Counted from the stretch's first letter, positions 1 through 5,721 are shown. The stretch: 12,595 bases of DNA from Dehalococcoidia bacterium (GCA_023228745.1 JALOAP010000044.1:1-12595); one strand, 5' to 3'. Program-made: numbers and translations. The notes: generated from the letters alone by a model not told the origin.

Positions 1-728
1 TCGACCAGCTTCACGATCGTGATCGACCCGCTGATCTCAGAGGGCTCTTCCGTCGCCGTAACGGTGGGTGTAGCCGTTTCCGTCTCGGTCGGCGTTGCCG
101 TAACCGTTTCCGTCTCCGTCGGTGTCGCCGTGACCGTTTCCGTCTCGGTCGGCGTCGCCGTGACCGTTTCCGTCTTGGTTGGTGTTGCCGTGACCGTTTC
201 CGTCTCGGTCGGTGTTGCCGTGACCGTTTCCGTCTTGGTCGGCGTCGCCGTGACGGTTGTCGCCGTTGCGGTCGGTGTAGTGGGTGTCGCTGTGACGGTC
301 GCCGTCTTACCGCAGTTGATGGCGGCCCCACCACCCCAGCTCACCGAGCCCTCGCTCGCTGAATTGATCGCAATTGGGCCGGTGCCGAACACCGTCACAG
401 CCCAGACGACCTGCCCGTTGCTCACCACTGCCGGCGCAGTGGCGACGTGAGCCACTCCCCCAATGAGGAAGTGCACAGTCAGGGAGCCGACCTTCCCGTT
501 GTCGCCGTTGTCACCGCCATGGTGTGGTGCAACGAAGGTGGCCGTCGCGCCGCCTTCAATGCAGAAGAAGGCACTCAGGCTAATGCCGTCAGAGCCGTGT
601 TCCGCGGTTGCGGTGTCTTCCCGGAGGCCCACCGCCCCGGCGGCAACCCCGAGCATAATGGCCAGGAACGCCGCAAGCGTCAGCATGAGACGCCGCTTCC
701 TGGACTTACCGTTCATCGCAAGAGTCAT
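1..728 (-). CDS. Secreted protein with Thr/Pro-rich repeat linker (3' end outside window)
   Basis: Start chosen at ATG 728 because GGAGG (735-739) lies 6 nt upstream; a second ATG at 716 is possible. The frame stays open to base 1, so 242 residues are visible and the C-terminus is missing. The N-terminus has a basic stretch (NGKSRKRR) followed by a hydrophobic run (LMLTLAAFLAIMLGVAAGA), a classical signal peptide with cleavage probably near residues 29-41. Residues about 40-140 form a small Gly/Ala/Val-rich domain with two cysteines (AFFCIEGG and AAINCGKT) that could form a disulfide, and a His/Asp/Gly/Asn patch (HHGGDNGDNG). From about residue 140 the chain becomes a Thr/Pro/Glu/Val linker of 10-residue repeats, then changes to EEPSESISGS-like sequence at the window edge, where a new domain may begin. 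Such linkers are common in exported Chloroflexota proteins and probably act as an extended, possibly glycosylated, spacer. I do not recognise the folded domain; the function is unknown. Confidence 0.85.
   Translation of the reverse strand, partial: MTLAMNGKSRKRRLMLTLAAFLAIMLGVAAGAVGLREDTATAEHGSDGISLSAFFCIEGGATATFVAPHHGGDNGDNGKVGSLTVHFLIGGVAHVATAPAVVSNGQVVWAVTVFGTGPIAINSASEGSVSWGGGAAINCGKTATVTATPTTPTATATTVTATPTKTETVTATPTETETVTATPTKTETVTATPTETETVTATPTETETVTATPTETETATPTVTATEEPSEISGSITIVKLV
75..254 (-). repeat. Six 30-bp tandem units coding a T/P/E/V decapeptide
   Basis: Six 30-bp units start at 75, 105, 135, 165, 195 and 225, each beginning with cgtttccgtct on the plus strand, with no spacers. 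On the minus strand each codes a decapeptide of the form TATPT-E/K-TETV. Units at 165 and 225 carry Lys and the others Glu, so part of the array has a 60-bp higher-order period. Degenerate partial units flank the array (about 45-74 and 255-310). The period is a multiple of three, so changes in copy number would keep the frame, which fits a linker of variable length. Confidence 0.9.
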
Positions 729-842
729 TCGCTTCCTCCGTCCCTCTCTGTGGGGTCGCTGGTACCGGCTGCCACCGGCACGGACGAATCCATTGCCCCG
801 CCTCCTGGGTTAGCGGGACGAGGCGCACAGGAACCCTTCCCT

Positions 843-919
843 CCTGGTGCCGTCGCACCTGGTGCCACGGGCGTCCGTTCGCACGCCGTCTGCTCCCCCC
901 GGTCCCTGGTGGTGGCACC
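843..919 (-). other. Structured leader-like element with direct and inverted repeats
   Basis: This lies in the roughly 199-nt gap between the 22-residue ORF and the secreted-protein gene, on the strand that would be transcribed into the latter. The 8-nt inverted repeat GGTGCCAC (861-868) and GTGGCACC (912-919) encloses a second short stem, GGCGT (870-874) with ACGCC (883-887). The nonamer CCTGGTGCC occurs twice on the plus strand (843-851 and 858-866), so the closing stem has an alternative partner. No U-tract follows, so it does not look like an intrinsic terminator. I could not match it to a riboswitch class I know. It may be a regulatory leader or merely GC-rich coincidence. Confidence 0.3.
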
Positions 920-927
920 GCCGTGAG

Positions 928-996
928 CTACGCCAGTGCCAGGGCAAGCAGCGCAAACGAAATGGCGATGAGCGCCGCCCCAATACCCATCTGCAT
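928..996 (-). CDS. Candidate 22-residue hydrophobic (single-helix) peptide
   Basis: ATG 996 to TAG 928-930 codes 22 residues: MQMGIG, then an unbroken run of Ala, Leu and Ile with one Ser and one Phe, ending ALALA. It would just span a membrane. Start evidence is strong for such a short ORF: AGGAGG at 1005-1010 lies 8 nt before ATG, and a -10-like TAGAGT (1032-1037, read on the minus strand) lies about 36 nt upstream. It sits about 200 nt upstream of, and in the same direction as, the secreted-protein gene, so it could be a leader peptide or an independent small membrane protein. No homologue is recognised. The case rests on the SD, promoter and uniform hydrophobicity; Ala/Leu-rich reading is easy to get by chance in GC-rich DNA. 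Confidence 0.5.
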   Translation of the reverse strand: MQMGIGAALIAISFALLALALA

Positions 997-1031
997 GCGT
1001 ACGCCCTCCTGTCCGCTCCGACGCGTTTCCC

Positions 1032-1037
1032 ACTCTA
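1032..1037 (-). promoter_or_regulatory. Possible -10 element upstream of the 22-residue ORF
   Basis: Read on the minus strand this is TAGAGT, fitting TANNNT. It would place a transcription start near 1025 and give a leader of about 29 nt to the ATG at 996. No good -35 hexamer is visible at 16-18 nt. The same hexamer occurs just before the CinA-like gene. Confidence 0.3.
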
Positions 1038-1162
1038 GTCCCGCCGCCGGAGGCCCTCATAAAGCCCATCGGGCATGAGTTTCAGCACGGTGTCAGCGGC
1101 GTCTCTTTACGACTCGCGACCGCGCAAGGCACAGAAATACATAACGCCACTGCGTGCTCAAT

Positions 1163-1196
1163 CCGCCGGTCTTCATCACCGGCGGTGCGGTAGAGT
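1163..1196 (+). promoter_or_regulatory. Perfect 8-bp inverted repeat plus -10 of a probable leaderless promoter
   Basis: CCGCCGGT (1163-1170) and ACCGGCGG (1178-1185) form a perfect dyad around a 7-nt centre. Six bases later comes TAGAGT (1191-1196), a TANNNT-type -10 ending 6 nt before the ATG at 1203. That spacing implies transcription starting at or next to the ATG, and there is no Shine-Dalgarno sequence. The dyad covers the place where a -35 element would be, so it could be a repressor operator. No U-run follows on either strand, which argues against a terminator. Confidence 0.4.
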
Positions 1197-1202
1197 ACGC
1201 CG

Positions 1203-1703
1203 ATGCCAGCGTTCCCTTCAGACTCCGACCCACTTGCCGCCAACGTCGGCCACGAGCTGCTCGCTCGCTCCGCGCGCTTCGCCGCTGTGGAAACGACCGC
1301 CGGTGGCCTCATCGCCGCGCGGGTGCTCTCCGTTCCCGGCGCCTCGAACTGGTTCGACCGCGCCTACGTGGCCTACTCAGGCCCGGCGAAAGCCGACCTT
1401 GGTGTCGACCTCGACATTCTCCGCACACATGGTGCGGTGAGCCAGGAGGCCGTGACGGCGATGGCCGAAGTGGTCCGCGAGCGTTCCGGTGTCGCCTTCG
1501 TCGTCGCCGAGAGTGGCATCGCGGGGCCGCAAGGAAGCCGGCGTTCACCCAAGCCGGTGGGAGCTGTTGCCATCGCCGTCGCCGGTCCACACCGCACGAA
1601 CGCGATCGAACTGCAGCTCGCCGGCTCGCGCGTCGAAGTGATGCAGGCGATTGCCGAAGCCGCCCTGGCCCTGCTTCTCGAAGAGATCCGGGCACTCGAA
1701 TGA
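1203..1703 (+). CDS. CinA C-terminal domain family protein (PncC-like nicotinamide-nucleotide amidohydrolase)
   Basis: 166 residues, the length of stand-alone PncC-type proteins, lacking the N-terminal MoCF-like domain of full CinA. PncC enzymes deamidate NMN to nicotinate mononucleotide in cytoplasmic pyridine-nucleotide salvage. Family marks: VETTAGGLIAARV (29-41), VPGASNWFDRAYVAYSGPAK (44-63) with the conserved Tyr58 and Lys63, HGAVS (76-80), and SGIAGP...KPVG (104-120). The usual ESCTGG active-site motif reads ETTAGG here, so the expected nucleophilic Ser is Thr31, and the loop after GIAGP has QGSRRSPKPVG instead of a Gly-rich GGTPEKPVG. Activity is therefore less certain than family membership. 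The start at ATG 1203 has no SD but sits 6 nt after a -10-like hexamer, suggesting leaderless expression. The gene stands alone and converges on nirK. Confidence 0.85.
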   Translation: MPAFPSDSDPLAANVGHELLARSARFAAVETTAGGLIAARVLSVPGASNWFDRAYVAYSGPAKADLGVDLDILRTHGAVSQEAVTAMAEVVRERSGVAFVVAESGIAGPQGSRRSPKPVGAVAIAVAGPHRTNAIELQLAGSRVEVMQAIAEAALALLLEEIRALE

Positions 1704-1709
1704 CACAAG

Positions 1710-1737
1710 GAAGCGAGGGCCGATCGGCCCTCGCTTC
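1710..1737. terminator. Perfect 28-nt palindrome between convergent genes
   Basis: The 28 bases are exactly self-complementary, centred on the GATC at 1722-1725, with arms GAAGCGAGGGCC and GGCCCTCGCTTC. It starts 6 nt after the CinA-like stop and ends 26 nt before the nirK stop, so it can serve both strands. The flanks have only short T-runs, so it is a terminator-like hairpin without a classical U-tract. Confidence 0.65.
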
Positions 1738-1763
1738 GCATTCCTCCCTCTGCCGTCTGACGC

Positions 1764-3152
1764 TTAGTGACCGCCGCCGGTGAACTCCACATCCCCGGCC
1801 TGGAAGATACCCATGGCGCCCTTCCCGGCGTTTGAGAACTTATGGGTGAGGAAGGGGTAGAGGCCCTCTTCGTCGAAGGTGAACTCGACGAAGCCACCCT
1901 GTGCCGGCTGCAGGTCCAGTGCTTGCGCACCACCGTGCGTCTCATCGGGCTGCAGCCAGTAGGCGCCCTCCTTATACATCGTGTCGAAGATGGTCCCCAC
2001 GATGTGGAACGAACTGTTCTCCGACGGACCCGCATCGAGCACCCACACCCGGATCCGTTCGTGTGCCTCCACCCGGATGGGCGCGTGTGTGTACTGGTTG
2101 TGGTAGCCGTTGAAGACCACGATGTCCCATGCGTCGTTCTGCATCTTGGTCAGGTCGCCGGGTTCGCCCTCGGGTCCGAGGTAAAACTCAGACTGCACGA
2201 ACACGAACTCCTTATCCACTGCAGGCAGGTTCGGCGGGTCGACAATGATGGCGCCGAACATCCCGTTACCGATGTGGTGCAGCGCGGGCGCCGTACCGCA
2301 GTGGTACATGAAGATGCCGCTGTGCTTCGCTTCGAACTGGTACACCAGCTCCTCGCCGGGGTTGATCGTCCGCATCTCGTCGTTCCAGGCGACCTTGCTC
2401 GCATGGAAGTCCATCGAGTGGCCCATCTTGCCGTCGTTCCGCAACGTGAGCGTGATGATATCGCCAACCCTTGCGCGGAGGATGGGGCCGGGCACCTGCC
2501 CGTTAAACGTCCACATCTCCTGCGTCACGCCCGGCGCGACTTCCAGCACCGTCTCGCCCGCACTCATCGTGATCTTGTGCTCGGTTCCGCCCGGCGCCGG
2601 CTTCAGCGCAGCGTCGAACGGCTTCCAGTCAGCTGCAGGTGTTGCCTGCGGGTCGATCTTCGCGGCGTTGTCGACGCCCTCGGCGGCAGCATGGCCATTG
2701 TGGCCGTTGTCTGCTGCGACACCCTTCACCGCGATCTCCAGTACCATCCCCGCTTGCTTGTGCCCGGGGATCGTGCACCACATGAGGGCCGGCCCGTCGA
2801 ATGGCCCGATTTCGATGGTGCCGCTCTCACCGGGGTCGAGCATGTCCGTTCCGGTTTCGCCTTCCAGCTTCAGGTCGTGCCGCACCGATCCGTTGTTCAC
2901 AACGTTGAGTTTGACGACCTGTCCGGGCTCCACTTCGATGTTGCCGGGCTTCACGAAAAGGTCGCCGAGTTCGATGTTGAAGATGCCCGGCTCGGCAACA
3001 ACGCCAGCGACGTTGTCCGTTCTGCCGGCAAGCTTGCCATCCGCGGTGTCCGTTCGGCCGCCTGCCGTCACCCCTGCTGCGAAGAGCAAGAGCAACGGCA
3101 GGAGTATCACCGCTGCGATGGTTCCACCAATGATGGTCGTGCGTGCCTGCAC
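1764..3152 (-). CDS. nirK: Membrane-anchored copper nitrite reductase with extra N-terminal cupredoxin domain
   Basis: Reduces nitrite to NO on the outer face of the membrane, the second step of denitrification. Start chosen at GTG 3152 (GGAGG at 3160-3164, 7 nt spacing), giving 462 residues; the frame opens further upstream to 3305 without support. Residues 7-31 are a hydrophobic signal-anchor. Residues about 45-143 form a blue-copper domain with ligands His92, Cys126, His131 and Met136. A His/Ala/Pro-rich linker (145-190) leads to the two NirK cupredoxin domains. Type 1 Cu ligands are His245, Cys285, His293 and Met298; type 2 ligands are His250, His284 and His437; catalytic Asp248 and His383 (in FHIVGT, as in AniA-type enzymes) are present. 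Every copper and catalytic residue is therefore in place. The Cys-to-His loop is one residue shorter than in Alcaligenes NirK. The fused domain probably feeds electrons to the trimeric core, as proposed for other cupredoxin-NirK fusions. The gene is monocistronic here and divergent from a flavin reductase gene. Confidence 0.9.
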   Translation of the reverse strand: MQARTTIIGGTIAAVILLPLLLLFAAGVTAGGRTDTADGKLAGRTDNVAGVVAEPGIFNIELGDLFVKPGNIEVEPGQVVKLNVVNNGSVRHDLKLEGETGTDMLDPGESGTIEIGPFDGPALMWCTIPGHKQAGMVLEIAVKGVAADNGHNGHAAAEGVDNAAKIDPQATPAADWKPFDAALKPAPGGTEHKITMSAGETVLEVAPGVTQEMWTFNGQVPGPILRARVGDIITLTLRNDGKMGHSMDFHASKVAWNDEMRTINPGEELVYQFEAKHSGIFMYHCGTAPALHHIGNGMFGAIIVDPPNLPAVDKEFVFVQSEFYLGPEGEPGDLTKMQNDAWDIVVFNGYHNQYTHAPIRVEAHERIRVWVLDAGPSENSSFHIVGTIFDTMYKEGAYWLQPDETHGGAQALDLQPAQGGFVEFTFDEEGLYPFLTHKFSNAGKGAMGIFQAGDVEFTGGGH

Positions 3153-3394
3153 TTTCTCCCCTCCACGGTCCCCGGTTCCCCCCCGGGGTTTCTCCTGTCC
3201 CCTAAGGGTGGAGGGTTCTGTCGTATCACGAGAGGGCAGAACGCCGCGGAATCTCTTCCCCGTTTGGCCCGACTCGATTCGGAGGAGAGCCGATCCAAAC
3301 GTCATGTCGTGCCACGATGCGTACAGTCACCGGTAGCTGCCTGCCCGCAGCCCGCATGGCACCATGGGGAGGACATCACCAGTGGAGGCGCCTG
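3153..3394. promoter_or_regulatory. Divergent nirK / flavin reductase control region with a 6-bp dyad
   Basis: This 242-bp gap separates two divergent genes. The clearest structure is the inverted repeat GTTCTG (3215-3220) / CAGAAC (3237-3242), separated by 16 nt, about 65-90 bp upstream of the nirK start. On the minus strand the interval contains TGATACGAC, a weak extended -10 candidate. I see no good TTGAT-N4-ATCAA FNR/NnrR-type box. The role of the dyad is inference. Confidence 0.3.
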
Positions 3395-3955
3395 TTGACG
3401 AACCCCGACCTTCCTTCCCTGCCCGGCAGTCCAAAGGAGCTCGAGGGCCCCGAGAAAGCGATGCTTAAGCTCGCCTACGGCGTCCACGTGATCGGCTCGC
3501 GAAGCGCCTCCGGCGAGATGAACGCCATGCTCGCGGACTGGGTCATGCAGGTATCGTTCATGCCCCGCCTCGTCGTGGCTGCCATCGAAAACGATGCCCG
3601 CACCCTCCGTTTCATCCGCGAGACCAACGTCTTCTCGGTCAACCTGCTCCACCAGAAGGACGGCCGGGAGATCGCGCGCCAGGTCGTCATGCCCTCCGAG
3701 GCCCGTAAGGTGAAGGGCCGCCCCGACGAGATGCAGTCGCTCATCGTCGAAAAGCTCGCCAACATCCCCTACGGCGTCCACGAGAACGGCTGTCCCGTCC
3801 TCGACCAGTCCCTCGGTTGGTTCACCTGCGATGCCGAGGAGTTCGTTCCCGCGGGCGACCACACCCTTGTCATCGGCCGCGTGACCGACGGCGATGTGGT
3901 GCGCGAAGGGGAAATGCTCACTGAGCGCGAACTCGGCTGGGAGTATGCCGGGTAG
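3395..3955 (+). CDS. Flavin reductase-like FMN-binding split-barrel protein
   Basis: Start chosen at TTG 3395 because GGAGG (3384-3388) lies 6 nt upstream, giving 186 residues. ATG 3356 and ATG 3317 are in frame but have poorer SDs and would add unconserved sequence. Residues about 20-170 resemble the flavin reductase domain: YGVHVIGSRSASGEMNAM (28-45), the strand VSFMPRLVVAAIENDART (53-70) and TNVFSVNLL (77-85), followed by an acidic C-terminal part ending LGWEYAG. Family members bind FMN and reduce it with NAD(P)H or act as small oxidoreductases, often with a partner monooxygenase or electron carrier; the partner is not in this window. It is divergent from nirK, so a redox link is possible but unproven. 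The exact substrate cannot be read from the sequence. Confidence 0.8.
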   Translation: MTNPDLPSLPGSPKELEGPEKAMLKLAYGVHVIGSRSASGEMNAMLADWVMQVSFMPRLVVAAIENDARTLRFIRETNVFSVNLLHQKDGREIARQVVMPSEARKVKGRPDEMQSLIVEKLANIPYGVHENGCPVLDQSLGWFTCDAEEFVPAGDHTLVIGRVTDGDVVREGEMLTERELGWEYAG

Positions 3956-3959
3956 CCGA

Positions 3960-3991
3960 AGCAAGCCCGGCACGTACCTGCCGGGCTTGCT
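3960..3991. terminator. Bidirectional terminator hairpin
   Basis: A perfect 13-bp stem AGCAAGCCCGGCA (3960-3972) / TGCCGGGCTTGCT (3979-3991) with a 6-nt loop starts 4 nt after the flavin reductase stop and ends 23 nt before the stop of the convergent acyl-CoA dehydrogenase gene. There is no strong U-run on either side. The position between convergent genes makes termination the likeliest role. Confidence 0.7.
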
Positions 3992-4014
3992 CGCGAAATA
4001 ACTCCGGCGCCACG

Positions 4015-5181
4015 CTAGTCGCGCGGAAGGCCGAGGCCGCGTGTGGCGATGATGTTCCGCTGGATCTCGCTCGACCCGCTGTAAATCGTCGGGGCAACAT
4101 TCGAAAGGTGCCCCTTCTCGATCACGCCGTTCAACGGCACATACTTCGAGCCCGGTTCCAGCAGCCCCGATGGGCCCAGCAGGTTCACTCCGAAGTTCGT
4201 GATGCGCTGCCCGAGTTCCGTCGCGAACACCTTGATGACCGACGCTTCGTAGTTCGCCATCCGGCCCACTTCCTGCAGCCACGCCGTGCGATAGCTCAGC
4301 AAACGGCCCGTCTCATTTTCGATCCAGAGCTCGGCAAGCTGGTGGCGAAGAATGTCGCGATAGGGGCCGCCCGGCTTCACCTCTCGCATGTGGTTCGCAA
4401 GGTGCTCCAGCGTCCGCTGGTTCGCCGCAATCGAAGCCACGTTCGAGCGCTCGAAGTCCAGCAGCGTCATCGCGACGTACCAACCGGTGTTCTCTTCGCC
4501 AACCCGGTTCGCCACCGGCACACGGACATCTTCGAAGAACACTTCGTTGAACTCGTGGTAGCCCGCCATGTTCACGATCGGCCGCACTGTGATGCCCGGC
4601 GATTCCATGTTCACCAGCAGGAATGAGATGCCCTTGTGCTTGGGTGCGTCCGGGTCTGTCCGGACGAGCAGGAAGCACCAGTCCGCATGATGCGCGCCCG
4701 TCGTCCAGATCTTCTGCCCGTTCACGATGTAGTCATCGCCGTCGCGGACCGCCCGCGCCTGCAGACTGGCGAGGTCGCTCCCTGCACCCGGCTCGCTATA
4801 GCCCTGGCACCAAACGACTTCGCCGCTCGTGATCTTCGGCAGGTGTTCGCGCTTCTGCTCGTCGTTCCCATGGACGATGAGCGTCGGCCCAATCATGCCC
4901 ACGTTGAAGACGCGGCCCGCATCTGGCGCGCCTGCGTAGGCCAACTCCTCGCTGAAAATCATCTGCTTGATATGGCTCCAGGCGAGCCCGCCGTACTCCA
5001 CCGGCCACGCCGGTGCGATCCACTTCCGCTCTGCGAGCTTCTTGCTGAACTCCATCTGCGCGGGCCAGTCGTCCTGGTTTGTTGGGCGGGCCGGGCCCGG
5101 CCCCGCCGGAAGGGTTTCCCGCAGAAACTCCCGCACCTCACGGCGCAGGGCCTCGTGCTCTTCAGTGAATGTGAAATCCAT
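4015..5181 (-). CDS. Acyl-CoA dehydrogenase family protein
   Basis: FAD-dependent alpha,beta-dehydrogenation of an acyl-CoA thioester in the cytoplasm. The start at ATG 5181 gives 388 residues, the family's usual length, and the canonical opening MDFTFTEEHEALRREV; the frame is open to 5274 but that extension is unconserved. No strong SD is seen. The domains follow the family order: N-terminal helical (1-120), middle beta (CQGYSEPGAGSD at 125-136, the acyl-CoA dehydrogenase signature; KIWTTGAHHAD at 157-167), C-terminal helical (about 230-388). The C-terminal motif is YSGSSEIQRN (367-376), so the position that holds the catalytic Glu in medium-chain enzymes (YEGT) is Ser368. Glu244 in LLDFER is the likely base, as in isovaleryl- and long-chain-type enzymes. 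The substrate cannot be told; the overall look is of the large FadE-like group. No other beta-oxidation gene is adjacent; mscL lies 108 bp upstream on the same strand. Confidence 0.9.
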   Translation of the reverse strand: MDFTFTEEHEALRREVREFLRETLPAGPGPARPTNQDDWPAQMEFSKKLAERKWIAPAWPVEYGGLAWSHIKQMIFSEELAYAGAPDAGRVFNVGMIGPTLIVHGNDEQKREHLPKITSGEVVWCQGYSEPGAGSDLASLQARAVRDGDDYIVNGQKIWTTGAHHADWCFLLVRTDPDAPKHKGISFLLVNMESPGITVRPIVNMAGYHEFNEVFFEDVRVPVANRVGEENTGWYVAMTLLDFERSNVASIAANQRTLEHLANHMREVKPGGPYRDILRHQLAELWIENETGRLLSYRTAWLQEVGRMANYEASVIKVFATELGQRITNFGVNLLGPSGLLEPGSKYVPLNGVIEKGHLSNVAPTIYSGSSEIQRNIIATRGLGLPRD

Positions 5182-5245
5182 GAGGCGACGCCATCCTGTC
5201 CGAATTCGTGCTGTCGCCGCCAGGAAGGCGCGCGCGCACCCGCCG

Positions 5246-5251
5246 ATCTTA
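5246..5251 (-). promoter_or_regulatory. Possible -10 element for the acyl-CoA dehydrogenase gene
   Basis: On the minus strand this reads TAAGAT within TGCGGTAAGAT, in the 108-bp gap between the mscL stop and the dehydrogenase start. It would give a leader of about 58 nt. There is no clear -35 element. The context resembles TGCGGTAGAGT before the CinA-like gene, which is the main reason for listing it. Confidence 0.25.
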
Positions 5252-5289
5252 CCGCAGGGTCGAAATCTGGCCACTTCTGCCCGGTGTGT

Positions 5290-5721
5290 CTAGCTGCCCG
5301 GTGCCCCAAGCCCTTCCAGCGCCGTCACCTCCGATGTACAAAAGGCACAGCGGGACGCCTTGATGGGAATGTCGCTCAGGCAATGTGGACACTTTCGCGT
5401 TGTTGGGTCCGGGCTTTCCCCCTGGTTCGAACGCTGAACCAGGTAGTTGATGGGCTTTACCACGAAGAAGAACACGATCGCTGCAATGAGCACGAATGCC
5501 ACGAGCGCGTTCAGAAAATGTCCGTAGCGGAACGTGCTGTCATTGACCGTGAAGTCCAGCGCCGAAAAGTCCTGTTGCCCGCCAATAGCAGCGATCAACG
5601 GAGTAATGAAATCCTCCACGAACGCCGTCACCACTGCGCCGAACGCCGCGCCAATCACGACCGCAACAGCTAAATCGACCACGTTGCCGCGGAGCAAGAA
5701 TTGCTTGAATTCACTGACCAC
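5290..5721 (-). CDS. mscL: Large-conductance mechanosensitive channel with C-terminal zinc ribbon
   Basis: Homopentameric emergency channel that opens under membrane tension during hypo-osmotic shock. Start chosen at GTG 5721, with AAGGAG placed 6 nt upstream, giving 143 residues that begin VVSEFKQFLLRGNVVDLAVA, the classic MscL N-terminus (amphipathic helix then TM1). TM1 spans about residues 14-46 (AVVIGAAFGAVV pore-lining segment), a short periplasmic loop follows (47-68), and TM2 is about 69-95 (FLNALVAFVLIAAIVFFFVV). In place of the usual simple cytoplasmic helix the tail carries CPHC (111-114) and CAFC (125-128), a four-cysteine zinc-ribbon-like knuckle. I have the impression this form also occurs in Chloroflexota and Actinobacteria. 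The codons for residues 96-101 sit in an 8-bp inverted repeat (5421-5443), probably incidental. Divergent from the phosphatase-family gene. Confidence 0.93.
   Translation of the reverse strand: MVSEFKQFLLRGNVVDLAVAVVIGAAFGAVVTAFVEDFITPLIAAIGGQQDFSALDFTVNDSTFRYGHFLNALVAFVLIAAIVFFFVVKPINYLVQRSNQGESPDPTTRKCPHCLSDIPIKASRCAFCTSEVTALEGLGAPGS

Noticed and set aside
75..254. Possible CRISPR array (30-bp repeats)
   Set aside because: Units are contiguous with no spacers and lie in frame inside a coding sequence.
19..450. Plus-strand ORF full of VSVGVAVTV repeats
   Set aside because: It is the antisense of the T/P repeat linker. The minus-strand frame has a signal peptide, SD and normal protein composition.
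1154..1783. 209-codon plus-strand ORF overlapping the CinA-like gene
   Set aside because: Arg/Ala/Pro-rich out-of-frame translation typical of GC-rich DNA; the 1203-1703 frame matches a known family.
3153..3305. 51-residue N-terminal extension of NirK
   Set aside because: Unconserved, charged sequence before the signal-anchor; GTG 3152 has a strong SD and puts the hydrophobic anchor at the N-terminus.
3317..3394. Longer N-terminus for the flavin reductase (ATG 3317 or 3356)
   Set aside because: The added residues look unlike the family, and TTG 3395 has a well-spaced GGAGG.
1842..3398. 518-codon plus-strand ORF
   Set aside because: Antisense to nirK, whose minus-strand product has all family residues; the plus product shows no recognisable domain.
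5421..5443. tRNA T-arm-like GGTTCGAA within an 8-bp inverted repeat
   Set aside because: No acceptor stem or other arms around it, and it lies inside mscL coding sequence.
4636..5673. 345-codon plus-strand ORF
   Set aside because: Antisense to the acyl-CoA dehydrogenase and mscL genes; no domain visible.
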